64,000 bases of DNA from Ascidia mentula (GCA_947561715.1 OX387202.1:18179001-18243000); one strand, 5' to 3'. Counted from the stretch's first letter, positions 22,301 to 35,455 are shown. Numbers and translations are program-made. The notes: a model not told the origin generated them from the letters alone.

Positions 22301-25300
22301 GTGCGCCTTATATGGCAAGGCAAAGAGGATTTGTTTAAATGCCGATTCGAACAGGCCCGTGAATACCCTGCGGACTGTAGACAAAATGTAAACAAACACC
22401 GCATTATCACGTCACAAAGGGAATTATAATATTGCGCAATTGTTACGCAAGTAATCGCTTTGCTTACTCAACTCATAAGAGGCTTGGTATGGTTGAATCA
22501 AACGCACAGTTCTCCATAACGGCGTGTAGACAAATAATTGACATTTATAATCATACATGACAGAGTATCTACTCAACATACCTTATACGTATACTTTTTA
22601 CACCCTGGAAAGATCACTTTTCCAACATTTAAAACCCGTTTGCCAATGAACTTGAGCTTCTGGTTGCGAAGGTGACATAATTTAAACACGTTACGACCGG
22701 GTTTAGATAGCGAGAGAGCCAGGCGCCGCAACCAGATTTCGAGATTCCGAAAATCACTGCACGTTTACCCGCGATAAGCGCAACAACAATCTGAATTCGG
22801 CACGTTCGCAAAAATTTCCAATTTCCATCAGCCAACCTCAATATTGACACAACCGTGTTCATTAGGGAGTGGGTGTTGGATCTGTGGTCCCGTTTTTGGG
22901 GAAATTACAACTAAAATACTTAAACATGGAATGTCCTACAGGTTTTCGTGCTTTAACAAACCCGATTAAAAAATTCCGTCCTGTAGCAGCCCCGTATTAC
23001 GTGATGTCATTTGACCAATCACAAGTGGCGCCGAAGTTTCTTTAAACATTTGAAAATTTCTGACCATAGCAGTTGTGAATCACGTGAGTCACGTTAACCA
23101 ATCACAAGCCGCATGTTAATAAAATGTATGTAAAGTAAGCAAAACGTTTTGATTGGATATGGGTGGGTATTTTTTGATACACTTAACTGTTTTTTCAACA
23201 AACGTGTGCCTTATTTAACTTGATAAATTTCGGGGCATGACAAAATAACCGCCAGAGAGGGCGCCGTGGAGCTATTTGCACACAGGGTTAACACAAATAA
23301 AAAAGGAGTCACGTCTGACGAACATGTGTTACAACGCGAGGCGCAAACTTTGAAGTTACACAAATTCACCTGTTATTGCGACAAAGTCATGCAGCCCCTG
23401 GGCAAAAACTCCTTCCAAACTAAAATAAACGCCACTGATAGTGGTAGTTGTGACGTCACACAGGACCCACATCCTTTCGTAACTTCTGCGATAACTGGGT
23501 GTTTTTTTCCATTTAATTTTGGCCGTGACGTCAAAGCAATCGCGCACAGAATCGCAAAGGAGCCCCCGACGTGTCATTGCGTATTATGCGGCATATTTTT
23601 GCAAATTAGCTGTAAACGAACAGTGCGACGCGACGCGTAAGGTATGAGTTATGAACAGTACAAGCTTCTAAATGTGAAGATCACGAACGTCGACCGCCGA
23701 TTGCGTCACGGGGTGGCGCGGGTGCGGACGCCAAAGACTTGAAAACACTCCTCCATCGTTTGCGTCGAAGCCTTCGCACGTATTCAGTGGTATATGAGGT
23801 TGCGTCAGAACGAACAGGTCACGCTTTGGGTTTAATTTGCAACACGACGAGGAATAAATCGGTTATTTCTGGAGCTCGATATTAAATGTAAATGTGGAAG
23901 TTCAAACAAGTGCAATTGGTCTTGGAATGTGAGGTCACTTAAGTTCGAACTCCTTTCCAAAAACCCGCGCACTCGTGTGTTATTTTGCATAGTGACGTCA
24001 CAACAATATTGCGTGATTGCAAAGTTCCGTCGATGCAGTTGTACGGGTCAAAAGGATCTTGCGAAGAAATTGAACCCGGTTCTGTTAGTTGAATACTGGG
24101 TAAGCTGTTGTGACAAAAAACGCCAGTGCTCGTTTTCTGATAAACGGCCGTTAAAACGCGAAAACGAAAGATACACACATTTGAATAGCTGGGTGGCCCA
24201 ACAGTTAACACGAAGGTTGTTCACCTTCAATTTATGATATTTTCATGCGCGCTCTTGGAAAACCTTGGAGCCTGCGGTATTTTAACAGTACGCACAGGGG
24301 GTAAATGTCCGCTTAAAACGCCCTGTGGCTTCCGAAAATGGTTGTAACGTCCAACATCCGAACGTAAAACTAACCGCTGGGTTAACGCCTACGCCGACCT
24401 TCGCTCTCACTCTCGTAAAGGTTTAATGTGACAAGTTGTTTGAGGGGCAAAGTCATTTGCGAACTACATACCAGGATGTGAAAATAAAAGGTATTGCGCA
24501 ATATTTTTTCACAACCTGTCAACTCCTGGCGGTCGGGAAATCATTGACGTTTGTTGGAATGGAAAGTTTGGTCACGAGCGCTCATAGGCTGTCAATCAAA
24601 GTAAGCACTTTTCGCAGTTAAACCAGAAGCGAAAATGCTCCAGGAGGCCAAAGCAGTTGCCAAGGGCAACGCAAGACAAACTTATGCACAAAACAGAAGG
24701 AAAACCACATTATACGGTTTACCACACATCACAAAAACGCCTAAAACAAAGTGGGAAATATCCTAACAGAAAAACCGTGGCTATAAGTCTGCCAAAAATC
24801 ATGTGCGAGGCATCACCAGTGCTAACTGAAGTAGGAAATCTTACCCGCAAACTATTCAGAAACCGTCCGCCACTATGCGGCGCACTCCACTTGGGGTTGG
24901 TGATGGCGAAATGCATGAGTGAGAGTTCGGTTTTGCCGTCGTCGGCCTGTTGTGAGTACGATGGTTCCGGGTGCTTTTCCTCCTCGTGCCACTGCGATGG
25001 ATAGAAAACAACGGAAATGTTAAAGGTCATACGAGTGCACACAGCTGTGATTCACTGAATGTTGTTACAGAGACGTCGCTGTACGTAACACGCAAATACC
25101 AAGTGCCGTTCCGAATGTTATTGCGCTAAACCGATGAACGCGACTTGAAAGAAAACCGCCATTCGCCTGCTAAGGAAACCACCCAGTGGAGTCACGCAAA
25201 TTGCATGTTTAAACATACCAGAAACCCCCCTCATTGTGTGTAATAGGTCACGTGATTGTTTGGATTATCGGGATCGGCGAAAATTTACGTTTAAACCTTT

Positions 25301-28300
25301 GGCCTTAACCCTCGCAATTCCCCACCTGTGCTCATTCCTTCGTGTTTTTCCCCGCCACAATCGCGCAAATTAGCGTATTACACACATTCGACAAATAGAC
25401 GCAAACGTCCAGTTGCGAACCCAGAATGGTTTCGAGTAGGCGACCTGATAAAAAGTGAAATTAGATGGAGTTTGGATAACGCAAGAACTAAGAAACGTTT
25501 CAATATCTTGAGAAATCAAGTTTAACGACGCATTTTTGTACCTGTTTAAATCGCTGTCCATTCTCTCGCCGCTCGAAAATCCGGTAAAATCCGCTCATAA
25601 AAAATCAGACGTGTGATTAAGTCGCAAATTCGCTCCAAGCAACGACAGGAAACAAAAGAACGGTCGCGTCAACATAGAAAAAGACAAACGAATGGCAGCG
25701 TATACAAATCTGCGGGATTGGGAAATTCTCCAGTGCTGCTTATGCGTCTGAAATCCCACTTTTAAAGAACAGCGCATTAACCTTAAAACGATTTTGCAGC
25801 TATTCTGCAGCAAGTCCAAGCGTGCTTTCGAAGCATCAGCCGCGTTTCATGGAAAATAAACAACTTCGCACAATAATAGCGGCATAAGCCTTGACGTTGA
25901 TGCAGGATTTGCGGTGAACGGGCATTGTGCTCGTACTGTAATCGAACCTAAAGCCATACCCGCTTACGAGTTACTTGCGATCGCTTAGGCTTAGCATGCA
26001 ATAAACAAACCGTATTTAGCAGTTAGCGTGACAATGACTGGAGGAAAAAGTGTTTCCAAAACAAAAAGTTTTGCTTTGCGATGGAGTTATTATTAAAGAT
26101 AATAGGTTCGACTTGTTGGTGGTTGCTTAAGACTCCGAGATCGCGTTTAACGATAAAAGCTGGATTGAAAGTTCACGACGGCGTTGATTGACCGCATTCG
26201 ACTCTTTAATCACGCATTAAAATGCCCTTCTCAACAATGTTATTATTAAACAATACAAAAACAAAAGCGCTGTAGTTGGATGGCCACACAAAAATCCTAC
26301 TGTATATAAAGTACGAAGACTTTGGTACGATTTTTATTCCGGAAATTTGATCCAATTTTATGGTTTATAAACCATGCGTTTATTGTGACACAACAACCAA
26401 TGCTGAACAACTATGTTTAATTACCGAGAAATATTTAACATCAAAATAGTTTACTTTTTTTATATTATTAGTTTGCAGTATAACCAGTACATGGATAGAA
26501 ACAAACTCTAATTGCTTAGCCATCAATGAGCAGCTTGATAGCATAGATCTTAACCAGGAGTGCAGGATCTGTTCCTAAAGGGTTTCGTGGATTCTGAATT
26601 TTTAGGGTCGGTCGCATAGAACTTTATTATTACATCTTTATCATAAAGGATAAGACACGTGGTGGCCAAAGGATAAGTTGTAAGAATTACTTTTCCATAG
26701 CTGGAGTTTATCAGCGAACTTTACCCTTACGACGGATCGTGCAAGACAGACATTGAAATCAACGCGCCGTGCACGTAGCCAATAAACCTTCAGAGACGGG
26801 AAAAGGAGATTGCGGCAATCCAACCTATTAAAAATCGTGCAACGCACAGCAATCCAAGTGCAGGCAACCTACTAATTAGACCTTGACACGCGAGCACGAG
26901 GGATTGGTGTGGCTTTGGCATGTGACAGAGAAGGTGGTGGCATGCGTCGTGCCACTTGAGGCATGGTTAATTGGAGACTGATAAAACATACAGGCAGTGA
27001 TGTGTTAAGTGGGCAAGTTCTTTCTGAGGAGCCAGGTAAGTCGGAAAAATCGGAATTTAACGTGATGTAATTGCCTTCCGGGAAAATCTGTGCCAGTCGT
27101 GCGGATTGGGCTCTTACGATTTCAAGAGATTGCCGATAGATGAAAGACCAGCGTCTGACGGATTACGGTAAGGCGTTTATTTGAAGAGGAAGATATGCAC
27201 GTTGTACAGGAAAATTTTTCAGGTTTCAGGTAAACTGACAAAACGACGGCTTTAACACCCGCAAACTTCCTAAAATGGATAAAATTGGTCCAAAACGTGA
27301 AGAAATACACTTTTGACGTGCTGCTTTTGAAAAAAAAATCGTGCTTGCTAGACATTTGCAAAGTGCGTTTACGCTCATGTCATTGGTTAATGTTTGCACC
27401 AATGAGAAGCAGCTTCAAAGGTTTGATTTTTTTGCGTGGAGCCCGTGTTACTTAGTTGAATCCACTAAAATAATGTTTAATCGCATTTTAATATTTTTGC
27501 ACAGTATTGTTTGCAAAGCCTTGTGTTGATGAAAGAAGTGTCCGCAATCATTATGAGTACGATAATATTTCTATGTTCTTTCCATTGTAATTGGCTTAAA
27601 TTTTTTTAAATTAAAAAAGCGACGAATCCGTCAGTTGTAAACGCATTATACAAGCACAGACATTAGCAAAAATGTTTTACTTTGGGATCTCCATGCTTTG
27701 TTATGTCGAGTTGGGCGAACGAACAAACGTCCCCGACTCCTGCGATGTCCACCGTGAAGTTGCGGAAGAAGTCGACGATCTCCCCGCTCCTCCTCCGCAC
27801 CCAGAAGATGAGGATGAAGGGAGTAACGATGGGAGAGAGAAGTTCCTCCACCACGAACGACTGAGGATAAAAATTGACAATGAATAAGTCGTATAAACAG
27901 TGCTGGGAGTAGGTCGGAACAGTCTGGTTCGCTGTTTCGGTAAGAATTTAACGGCTGGTGTATCACAAATAGTTAAGAGGAATTTAAATTTAGTATTTTT
28001 TTTCTTATTTTAAGAAATCTCCCCTAATATACGAAAACACAAAGGTTTAATTTTTTCCTGTAAATTCAAACTTTCCGGTAAGAATTATTTTTACATTCAA
28101 TGCTGTCTATAAACGACAATAGGGGATACACGATATGTTGGTTACATGAATGAACCGCATTACGATGTAGAACACTGAATTGTACCGAAGTCTACATGGA
28201 AATTTGCCTTTCAGTTTTAAATATAAATCCTCTAGATTTAAAAATTAAAAAAAAAACTTTTACCACGACGCTTTTACCAAGAAACCAGATTTTTCAAATC

Positions 28301-31300
28301 CTAACTTTTTCGAAAAATTATTGCCGCTTGACACAACATTTGAACCTAAATCTATACATACGTCACTTATACGCCAAGCTTCATCGTTCCAACGATAAAA
28401 CCAAACCCAGGTTATAAACAAGGGGGCAGAGTTGCGCGACAGGTTTTGGCCGATGCAATTTCATAGAGCTTCAATTTAGTACGGGGATTAGAAGCCGCGA
28501 ACCACGTTAAGCTGCGTTCCACAACGCATGAACGCAAACACCTGGCTTATGACAGCCAAGAGTGCAACAGCTCTCGAATGCACTCGACGGGTATTTGCGG
28601 GTGGCATCAAAACACCGACCACCGCTGCACGTAACATTTTTGCAAGGCTGTTTTAAACACGCAGGCGTTGAATATTTTAAAGCTGAAACCACTACAGCTG
28701 CTTTTAATTGTCGATCCGTAGACGTTGCCTAGCAATGGGAACGTCATGTCGTGTGCAAAAAGACCAAAAAGCATCCGAGTCCAGTGGGTTGACTGCTTGT
28801 GCACAGTTAAGGGGCAATCGTTTTGTCAAAGGTCAACTTGTGGTCGACCCACAGCGATTAACAGCACCTTTTTAAGGTAAAGGGTTTCGCGGTTTTCAAA
28901 AATTCGATACTGCCGCGCGTTCCTTTGGTTTTGCTAAAATGCAAATCCGCCTAAAACAATGGCGTACTTTGTCGCGAAAGATTGAGGCGAAACATTGAAT
29001 GGTCACCAACGGGATCCAAGGGTTTATGTTAGTGTTGCAACAAACCAAGCATTTTTTCATTGAGACTGAAACTTCGTGAAAACCTCCTGCTAATGAAATT
29101 TGTGCATTGCGCACCCGTTGTGTCTCGACTACAAAATACTCGATTTAACCATTAAGCTCCCGTATCTCCGTCGCAAGAGAATTGGACCAAGTAACAGCTT
29201 GTTAGGCGTGAACATTTACATGACGTGAGTTTCGTTTTTACAGTTAATTTTGATTACAATTATTCGAGTAAATGATTTATTTTGGTGACATTTTTACTTT
29301 TTGGTACAGTGGTACACATGCTTCGACCTGTAAGGTTTCATCAGTGCAGCTTGTGATTGTGGCACTGGACTACGTTTTAACTATAGTTAGCAGGCACATA
29401 AATATCCACTTTGTGGTACCTTTCGGTCAACGTCGATCCGCCTCAATAATTATTATGGCTCTTTTGCATATATATGTTGCAAATTTTATGAACAAAATTC
29501 TGACGTTACAGCTCACCGATTTGTATTGAAACAGTTGTGCGAACTCGTCACGGACTTGTTGTGTGTGAGCTTGTCCTCTCCAAGAATCAGGTGCGTAGTG
29601 AACTTGTGCGAGGATCTGTCTCATCAATTGTTCAGGGCAGCATACGGCGTGCTTAACACAAAGATTCAAGGTCAATAAAGCCGGCAGAGCCGGTAAATAG
29701 GTAATATGTTTTTCGCAACAGTGAAAAGGATTTGAAAAGCGCTTGTAGCAAAGCCTGAAACCACCAGAAGTTTACAAAAGGTCGTCAAAGGTAACCTGCG
29801 TACAGTGCGTTTAATTATTTAGGTACAGCGTTAAACCGCTTTCCTAAACAACAGCGTAAATCGTCCGAAATAAGTAAAAAAAAAACGCCGTCCACCGATC
29901 CATAAACCAGGTTACATCGGAGGAGCGAAACAAAATCACCCGGAACCAACCCATTTTTAAAGGGCAAAGTAAAAATAACCCAGGGCGGAAGGCAAGCCAA
30001 AACCACGTGGTTGAGGCTTTGCATTGGGTCACATACATAATGGTGAAAGCATGCAGAAGATTTTTGGACCAGCGGCGTGTTTTCGGCTCCGATGTCAAAA
30101 CATGAAAAAGTTTTTGCAACCTAACTCGAGAACTTGCAATGCCGCTGTGCCATTTGGCGCTGTAGAGTTTCACGGTCAAAGAAAACTAAATGTTTAGGTG
30201 CAAAAAACTAAGGGTTTATTAATGTATAGAAAAGCCAAAGCTAATATATAGATCATTATAAGAAAACATTTCGAACACTGCTGTGCTCATCATCAGTGCT
30301 GTGAACTAACTGACTGAGTTGCTACAAAGCACTGATGATGAACACATCAGTGTTTGAATCGTTTTCTTATAATGATTGGCATATATGGCTTATCATTCCG
30401 TGCAATCTTAATGATTTTCGCACAAATCGGTGTTTTCTGCATAAAGGACAAACTCCAAATTCGTGAGAGCATGGTTTTAAATTGATCGTTGCAATTTGTT
30501 TCAAGTTGTTGATGTTGTTGTTTAAACACCATATCGTTTTTCGAATCTAAAGCTATGTAACAGATAACAAATTTGTTTTGAAATGTAGTTTTAAAGTGTA
30601 TAGAATGGTATCGTAAGTCAACCAAAAAACAGTGCATCAATTAGTATGTGGTATTAATCGATTTCTAATTTTAAACACGTCATACTCAGAGAAAATAGTA
30701 CAAGATATCAGGTGCATTTCCGTCAAATGAATCTCATACATACAGTGTGTATGCGTACGTACCTCATCAGGTATAAACGATTTGCAGATGGTAACCACGA
30801 TAGTAAACAGGGTAATGGCGGTGAGAACATGTTCCACTTTCAATACGTCCTCATCCCATACAGTTAAGGATAACAGGACGGCTAGAAGAGATCCCACGAA
30901 AAAGGCAACGTTCCTAAATTGAACACGCGAGAGTTATTGATGAACCGACAGTCGGACGGAAGAGAACGTGTCGGAGTCTATATATAGGGCTACAAGTCCA
31001 TGAAACGATACGTCAGAAAATTACCACCACAACAATTGGGTTTTAACGTGACTATTATTTTTACCTCTCTAACTATACACCGCGCGAGCGGAAACAACGT
31101 GTTTAGAACGGCCTAAAACTTACTGAATTAAAATTTGCCCCAAAAAAAACAAGATTGTCACGAGTTCCTGACTAAAAGATCAAGAGTAAAAACAAAGATA
31201 TACATTATATTTCTGTTGCTGTCAGGCATATTGTATTTTAATAATCTGTACTTCTGTCACAATTATACCTAATTTTTATTGACCGACGTTTCATCTGCTA

Positions 31301-34300
31301 TTCAGCTAGGCTTCTCATTAATTAATAGCGGGTGAAACTTCGGTCAATAAAAATTAGGTTTAATTGTGCCAGAAGGACAGATTATGCAAAAAAAATAAAA
31401 AATAAATAGTTTCATCGTTACAAACTGCTACAGACGAGCATGCAAAAAGCGTCGTGGCAAACCAACTAAAATCTAATTTGTCAGATTTGTGAGCACATAT
31501 CTGATTGTGAATCAGCGACTGAAATAATTAACATACGGCTACACACATTGGGTTTGAACAGGGAGGACTGCTAATAAACTGACACATACCCGGTTAGCCA
31601 AGCAAAAACGCTTTTGCCAGAGCTTTACCGATACAAAAACATATTTTAATTGTGAAAATGTTGATACTTTTTTCGTTAAGGGCACGTCAGGCAAAAGAGC
31701 AATGTTTTGTCGTCGTTGACGAATGCATACCAGTGGTGTTTCAAGGAAAAGCAATTTTCAACGCAACTGTCAATATATACCGCAAAGCAAATTAAACTTT
31801 TAAAAGTGTTTGAAACCAAATCTGTGGCGCGTGGGCGGGTGGAAATTATCGGGACCAAATTTAAACTCGTTGTTTTGGCCGCACACGCAGTTCCCGGCAC
31901 TTCAAAAAAGATTCGCGAATTCGTGGTTTCTTTATACGGCCTACAGGGAAGCGACAATTGCAATTATGAACAAGAGCATCAACAAGTTACGCACGCAAAA
32001 AACTTGCGCAACCGAGACAGGAAAAACCTTTTTCAGCATGCTGAAAATTTTGCGGGCGGACTTACTTCGCAAAGACGGTCAGTATCGGCGACGTAAAAGT
32101 GTCCATGTAGCCGGATGCGGGCTTGTAGCCTCTGTTAAGCCTCGCTTGAAATTCGTGAGGAAGCTCATTGAAATGTCTGCATAGAAATAAGAGACAAATT
32201 GTTAAAAAAAAGTTTCCGCCGTTGCTATATTGGGAACGCCCCATGCTCATAATACGTTAACGGGATGTAATGCTTTAATTATCGGTTGAAATCGGCAATC
32301 CCCTGTAGGTACATCTTGATTTAACTTTGCACAAGAAAATTCCTTTGATACCACGATGTTTTTTTCCAGTGGTTAATTGTTTGTGCTTGGTGCAAAAATA
32401 AAATTCTTCAAAATTAAATTCGGAAAGTTGAAGGTGGGGAGAATTGTTCAATGCCGGGTCAAGTCTAAAAGTGGGAAATGAGCAACACACTGTCAATTTA
32501 AGAAACGCGATAATTCTTTAAAAACCAAAAATATATTCCAGCTATTACTTCGACGGACAATAAAACCCAAACATTGCCCATAACGTACATTAGCGAGAGA
32601 GAATAAACGTACAAAAACCATTTCTTAAAACCCGACTTCCTTTTGTTTATTTAAACAAGGAAAAACCAGGCGCCTTAATCTGTAAGCAATGGACAAGTAC
32701 ACCACAACGTCACGTTTGTGCAAGTCTACAATTGAAGAGATTAAAGGAACATGATTGAACATGATGCATGATAGCTGCAGTGTACACATTTTTCCACGCG
32801 AAACGTTCAGTTATTTTACGTCAGTCGTGACTGACAAACCGTGATATTACCAAACATAAGCATTTCCGATAAGAAGTAATTTTCGAATATTTCAATCGAG
32901 GCGTTCATACTGCCCGTTTCTAAAACGCACTACAGCTAAACTGTTTTGTTCAAGGTGAAGTTTTAGATATTTACATAGGCAACAAATGGATTTGTGACGT
33001 CACAGTACAAATCCTTAATTTACCTGAGGTAAAGTCTTGCATAGATCGACCACTTCCTCGCCCCGAAACTGCCGGGTTCGCGTTTAAGTACCTCGGCGTA
33101 GCTCAAAAACGAATACAGAATTTGCCATAGAAATATTATCGGAGAGAGCGCGAGGTTGAGCACTCCCAGCCACATGAGGTCGGTCGAGAGGCGCTGGATG
33201 AGCTCTTCGCGCCGGGACTTCTGCTTGTATTCGTCCTACAACAGAAAAAGTTAACGAATTCGACGTTGTTTTTGCACGGGTGGACAACTCTGGAGAGAAG
33301 GCCTTTACCGTGTCACAATCGTTTGCGTTTTGCAATAACTTGGGTAATCATGTCCATAGAAGGGTGGGTTTAATTTTAGTGAGATATATTCAAATTTTTA
33401 TTTTACGTTGTATATTTTGAAGTAGCATGGCTTTAACTTTGTAATGTTTCGAAATTGTTTGTAGTGATTTTACATCATTATGTTATGATCTTTTGTTCAC
33501 CTTGGATGATTTAAAAAGAAATTCACTTTCCAATTTTCTTTCATAATCTGTTACAGAGCATGATACCTTACAACCCATGTTATTTTTGTCATTGTATTTT
33601 GTGTTTGCAATGTTGCAAAGATACTTAACTAATACATAAAAGAACACCTGGTTGAGTAAATCGAAGCCTAAATATTGACTGTTTGTCTTGTTTTGACTTT
33701 AATTTGCGTTAGTATTAAGTCAGAAACAGTGCCTACAAATTTGATGACCACAAATTCTTGCGATTTTACTGCTGCAGTCAATATGCCTAAAAAACCCAAA
33801 CACTGCCAAAATGATTTATGGCAGAGACTCAGACTCCAACAACAATAAGGGTTTATGGACGTGGGGCTTATCAGCCAACCACAACAGCAAGCTTTTGCCA
33901 AAAGTAACAAACCCGTTTACCCACCCTCATATGGTAGCTGTTGGCGAAAATGGCCCGTGGGCCCCAGAAAAAGATTAATTCCAAGTTGTATTTCAAGCTC
34001 TGGGTCATAAAGAGTGCATTTCCCAATATGGGAACATTGGATTTGGGGGGTAGAAGGCCTTTGTTTACCATGGCAACCATGTAGTTTTTGAAACGAAGAA
34101 TTCTGCCAAAGTATGAAGTCAAGCATGTAGAAATAGATTTATGTAATTTTTTAGCTAATCTTGACATTAGGTTTCGGTTGCAAAGTTTATCCAACTTACA
34201 TAAGTGGTTGGTACAAGTAAAAATATATGCTCGCTGCATTTTTGTATAAGCTTATTTGTTTGTACACATTTATTTAAAATAATTTATTTATTGAAAAGAG

Positions 34301-35455
34301 GATTTTCAATAAATATTTTAAACAAGTAGAACTCCTATAAATGGTCTTGGCAAAAAACTGCTTACCTATTGTAAATGTCCAACTCTGTCAATTGTTGTTT
34401 ATGAATGCACATTTGTTGATCTTCTTGCACGAGCATCAATCGCTGTTGCACATCATGCCAAGTTACATTGTCAATGTCATTCTGCAAAGCAAATATATTA
34501 CATATTTCTGTCTGCACAGGGAACTTAGTAAAAATTTCCTTACATCTTGGATATGCAGGGCGATCCTGTAAAAGCTACGGATTTCAAGTAGCTGAAAGAA
34601 ACTGTAAAACACTTTGACTGCCCTTAACGTCCAAAATAGTGCAGCAATCACGATAAAAAACATTAAAACACCATGTTGGGAAATTCTGCAATAAAATTAG
34701 AAGACACAAACTTAGTTTAAGTTAAAAAACATAGGTTTAAAGAGCAACCCAAAACATTCAGTTTTTACACACATAACATTTATTGTCAAAAAAAAATTTA
34801 CTTTCCAGTTCGTTATCAGTTATTGGCCTTTGCTGGAACAAGGCACAAGTTATCATGGAAAAGTTTTGCAATTTAATTTACTAGCTAGAGTCACGTAACA
34901 ATTGTGACACACCTGAGAGAACACTGCTGAGAGGAATAGACTGCATCTGCAAGTGTGACTTTGTCAGTGAAGGTGTGGTTTGAATCAGGAAGGGCTTTGT
35001 TTGCAAACAATACGTCATAATCAACGCAAACGAACAAGAATGATGCAAATGCCACAACAAACACAAATTGTCTGCAATTCAAAATTAATATGTTGGAACA
35101 ATTTTGGCATGGACACACAACTAAGTTAATCATCGATGTAAAAAAAAGGGTAAGGAAAAAATCTACTTACATCAGTTCGAAACACTGTTGAATCAAAATA
35201 CAATAGAATCCATGGTTTTGGTGGTATTGGTACACTCTAACAAAGAAACCATCTAAATCCTCTATGTGATGCCATTGTGCTAGAAATGGAAAGCGCATAT
35301 TGTAAACAAAAGGGTTTTAGCAATAACTAAATGTGTATACTGTACCAACCTTTTCGGCGGTCAGGAACGTGCATTAAGTAAGCATCTTCATTTGCTGGTT
35401 GGTCTTCATCACTCGGTGAATCGAACTTATAATAACTTGTATGGAAATCTGTCAT
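10321..35455 (-). CDS. ATG9: Autophagy-related protein 9 (lipid scramblase), 15 exons, 802 residues
   Basis: ATG9 is the multispanning phospholipid scramblase that seeds autophagosome membranes from Golgi/endosomal vesicles. Exons (minus): 35350-35455, 35171-35279, 34913-35071, 34544-34685, 34366-34481, 33925-34102, 33024-33235, 32066-32176, 30763-30913, 29517-29651, 27681-27860, 24845-24991, 16222-16345, 11093-11217 and 10321-10734. All are GT-AG and in phase, totalling 2409 bases; human ATG9A has 839 residues. Family hallmarks in order: WHHIEDLDGFFVRVYQYH, CVDYDVLFANKA after the first membrane segment, CIHKQQLTELDIYNR, LRFKNYMVAMVNKGLLP, FFWGP, SYAEVLKREPGSFGAR, RHFNELPHEFQARLNRGYKP, YDED-like WDEDVLKVEHVLT, DEFAQLFQYK, EELLSPIVTPF, DFFRNFTVDIAGVGDVCSFA, DGKTELSLMHFAITNPKW. 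The C-terminus is variable and ends after EMSLSALYMHE/LHHQRM. Exon 7 is intron-free across EVLKREPG despite an internal GT. The final introns are 2.7, 8.5 and 5.0 kb and repeat-rich. The assignment is secure; exon 13 (PSILNRPNPS..., 41 codons) is supported only by phase and splice sites. Confidence 0.96.
13552..13592 (+). repeat. Repeat family C (ccaagctgcactgatgag) copy
   Basis: Reads ccaagctgcactgatgaggc and continues to gtggccatc; it matches, on the opposite strand, the copies at 19045-19085 and 29321-29352. This copy is diverged in the second half. Confidence 0.5.
15491..15692. repeat. Interleaved inverted repeats (A-B-A'-B')
   Basis: Arm A (about 15491-15520, aatcagaatattttcaaagc) is the reverse complement of A' (about 15633-15663). 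Arm B (about 15562-15585, taatgagattcattttgcat) is the reverse complement of B' (about 15670-15692). The order A-B-A'-B' means the two hairpins cannot both form as simple nested stems. No coding potential. The origin could be two overlapping fold-back insertions. Confidence 0.5.
19045..19085 (-). repeat. Repeat family C with a canonical hammerhead-like core
   Basis: The minus strand reads ccaagctgca then CTGATGA, GACC-TCACA-GGTC and GAAAC. This is the conserved hammerhead box order (CUGAUGA, perfect 4-bp stem II, GAAA). Flanking stems I and III were not established by eye. Related copies: 13552-13592 and 29321-29352. Confidence 0.55.
21252..21385 (+). repeat. Repeat family A copy (gaaacgtcggtgaataaaag)
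   Basis: The stretch caccccgatgaagcccagct ... gcgggcgaaacgtcggtg resembles the small hammerhead motifs known from Penelope-like retroelements: GCCC/GGGC stem II and CACC/GGTG as stem I around the core. It continues into gttaggtttaattgttccag and ctgacagcaacagaaatata. The rest matches the palindrome at 31201-31390. Only a short non-coding relic is present. Confidence 0.55.
24992..27680. other. ATG9 intron 11 (2.7 kb), nothing recognised
   Basis: AT-rich intronic sequence. Short open frames on both strands show no splice support or family motif. Confidence 0.4.
27983..28095 (+). repeat. Dispersed ~115-bp repeat, copy 1
   Basis: Shares aaatttagta at its start and ggtttaattttttcctgtaa near its end with 55807-55922. 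The two copies align along about 115 bases with moderate divergence. Family unknown; no coding potential. Lies in ATG9 intron 10. Confidence 0.55.
29321..29352 (-). repeat. Repeat family C, diverged copy
   Basis: The plus strand reads cttcgacctgtaaggtttca then tcagtgcagctt, matching 19045-19085. The box order of the hammerhead-like core is recognisable but diverged. Lies in ATG9 intron 9. Confidence 0.5.
30251..30376. repeat. Palindromic repeat family B, copy 1
   Basis: Arms at about 30253-30302 and 30325-30375 are reverse complements (attataagaaaacatttcga... / ...cgttttcttataat) around a 22-bp spacer. Each arm carries cactgatgatgagcacagca-type sequence. Same family as 63681-63811. A non-autonomous palindromic element in ATG9 intron 9. 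Confidence 0.65.
31201..31390. repeat. Palindromic copy of repeat family A
   Basis: Arms 31243-31303 and 31326-31386 are reverse complements (ttttattgaccgacgtttca / tgaaacttcggtcaataaaa) around a loop of about 22 bases. The left flank (tatatttctgttgctgtcag) matches the reverse complement of the right part of the copy at 21252-21385, so both belong to one element family arranged head-to-head here. Lies in ATG9 intron 8. Confidence 0.65.

Larger units (their letters stand above)
16346..24844. other. ATG9 intron 12 (8.5 kb), no nested gene recognised
   Basis: The largest intron contains repeat copies at 19045-19085 and 21252-21385 and a tRNA-like B-box remnant near 21848-21910 (ggttcgatcccc on the minus strand). 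Open frames up to 158 codons occur on both strands but lack acceptor/donor pairs, family motifs or consistent codon character. Confidence 0.45.

Noticed and set aside
22629-22862. Minus-strand frame containing GISKSGCGAWLSRYL, superficially like a nucleotide-binding loop
   Set aside because: No further motif and no splice context inside ATG9 intron 12; judged chance.
23266-23640. 124-codon plus-strand frame with several Cys residues in ATG9 intron 12
   Set aside because: It starts at GTG, has no splice support, signal peptide or family motif.
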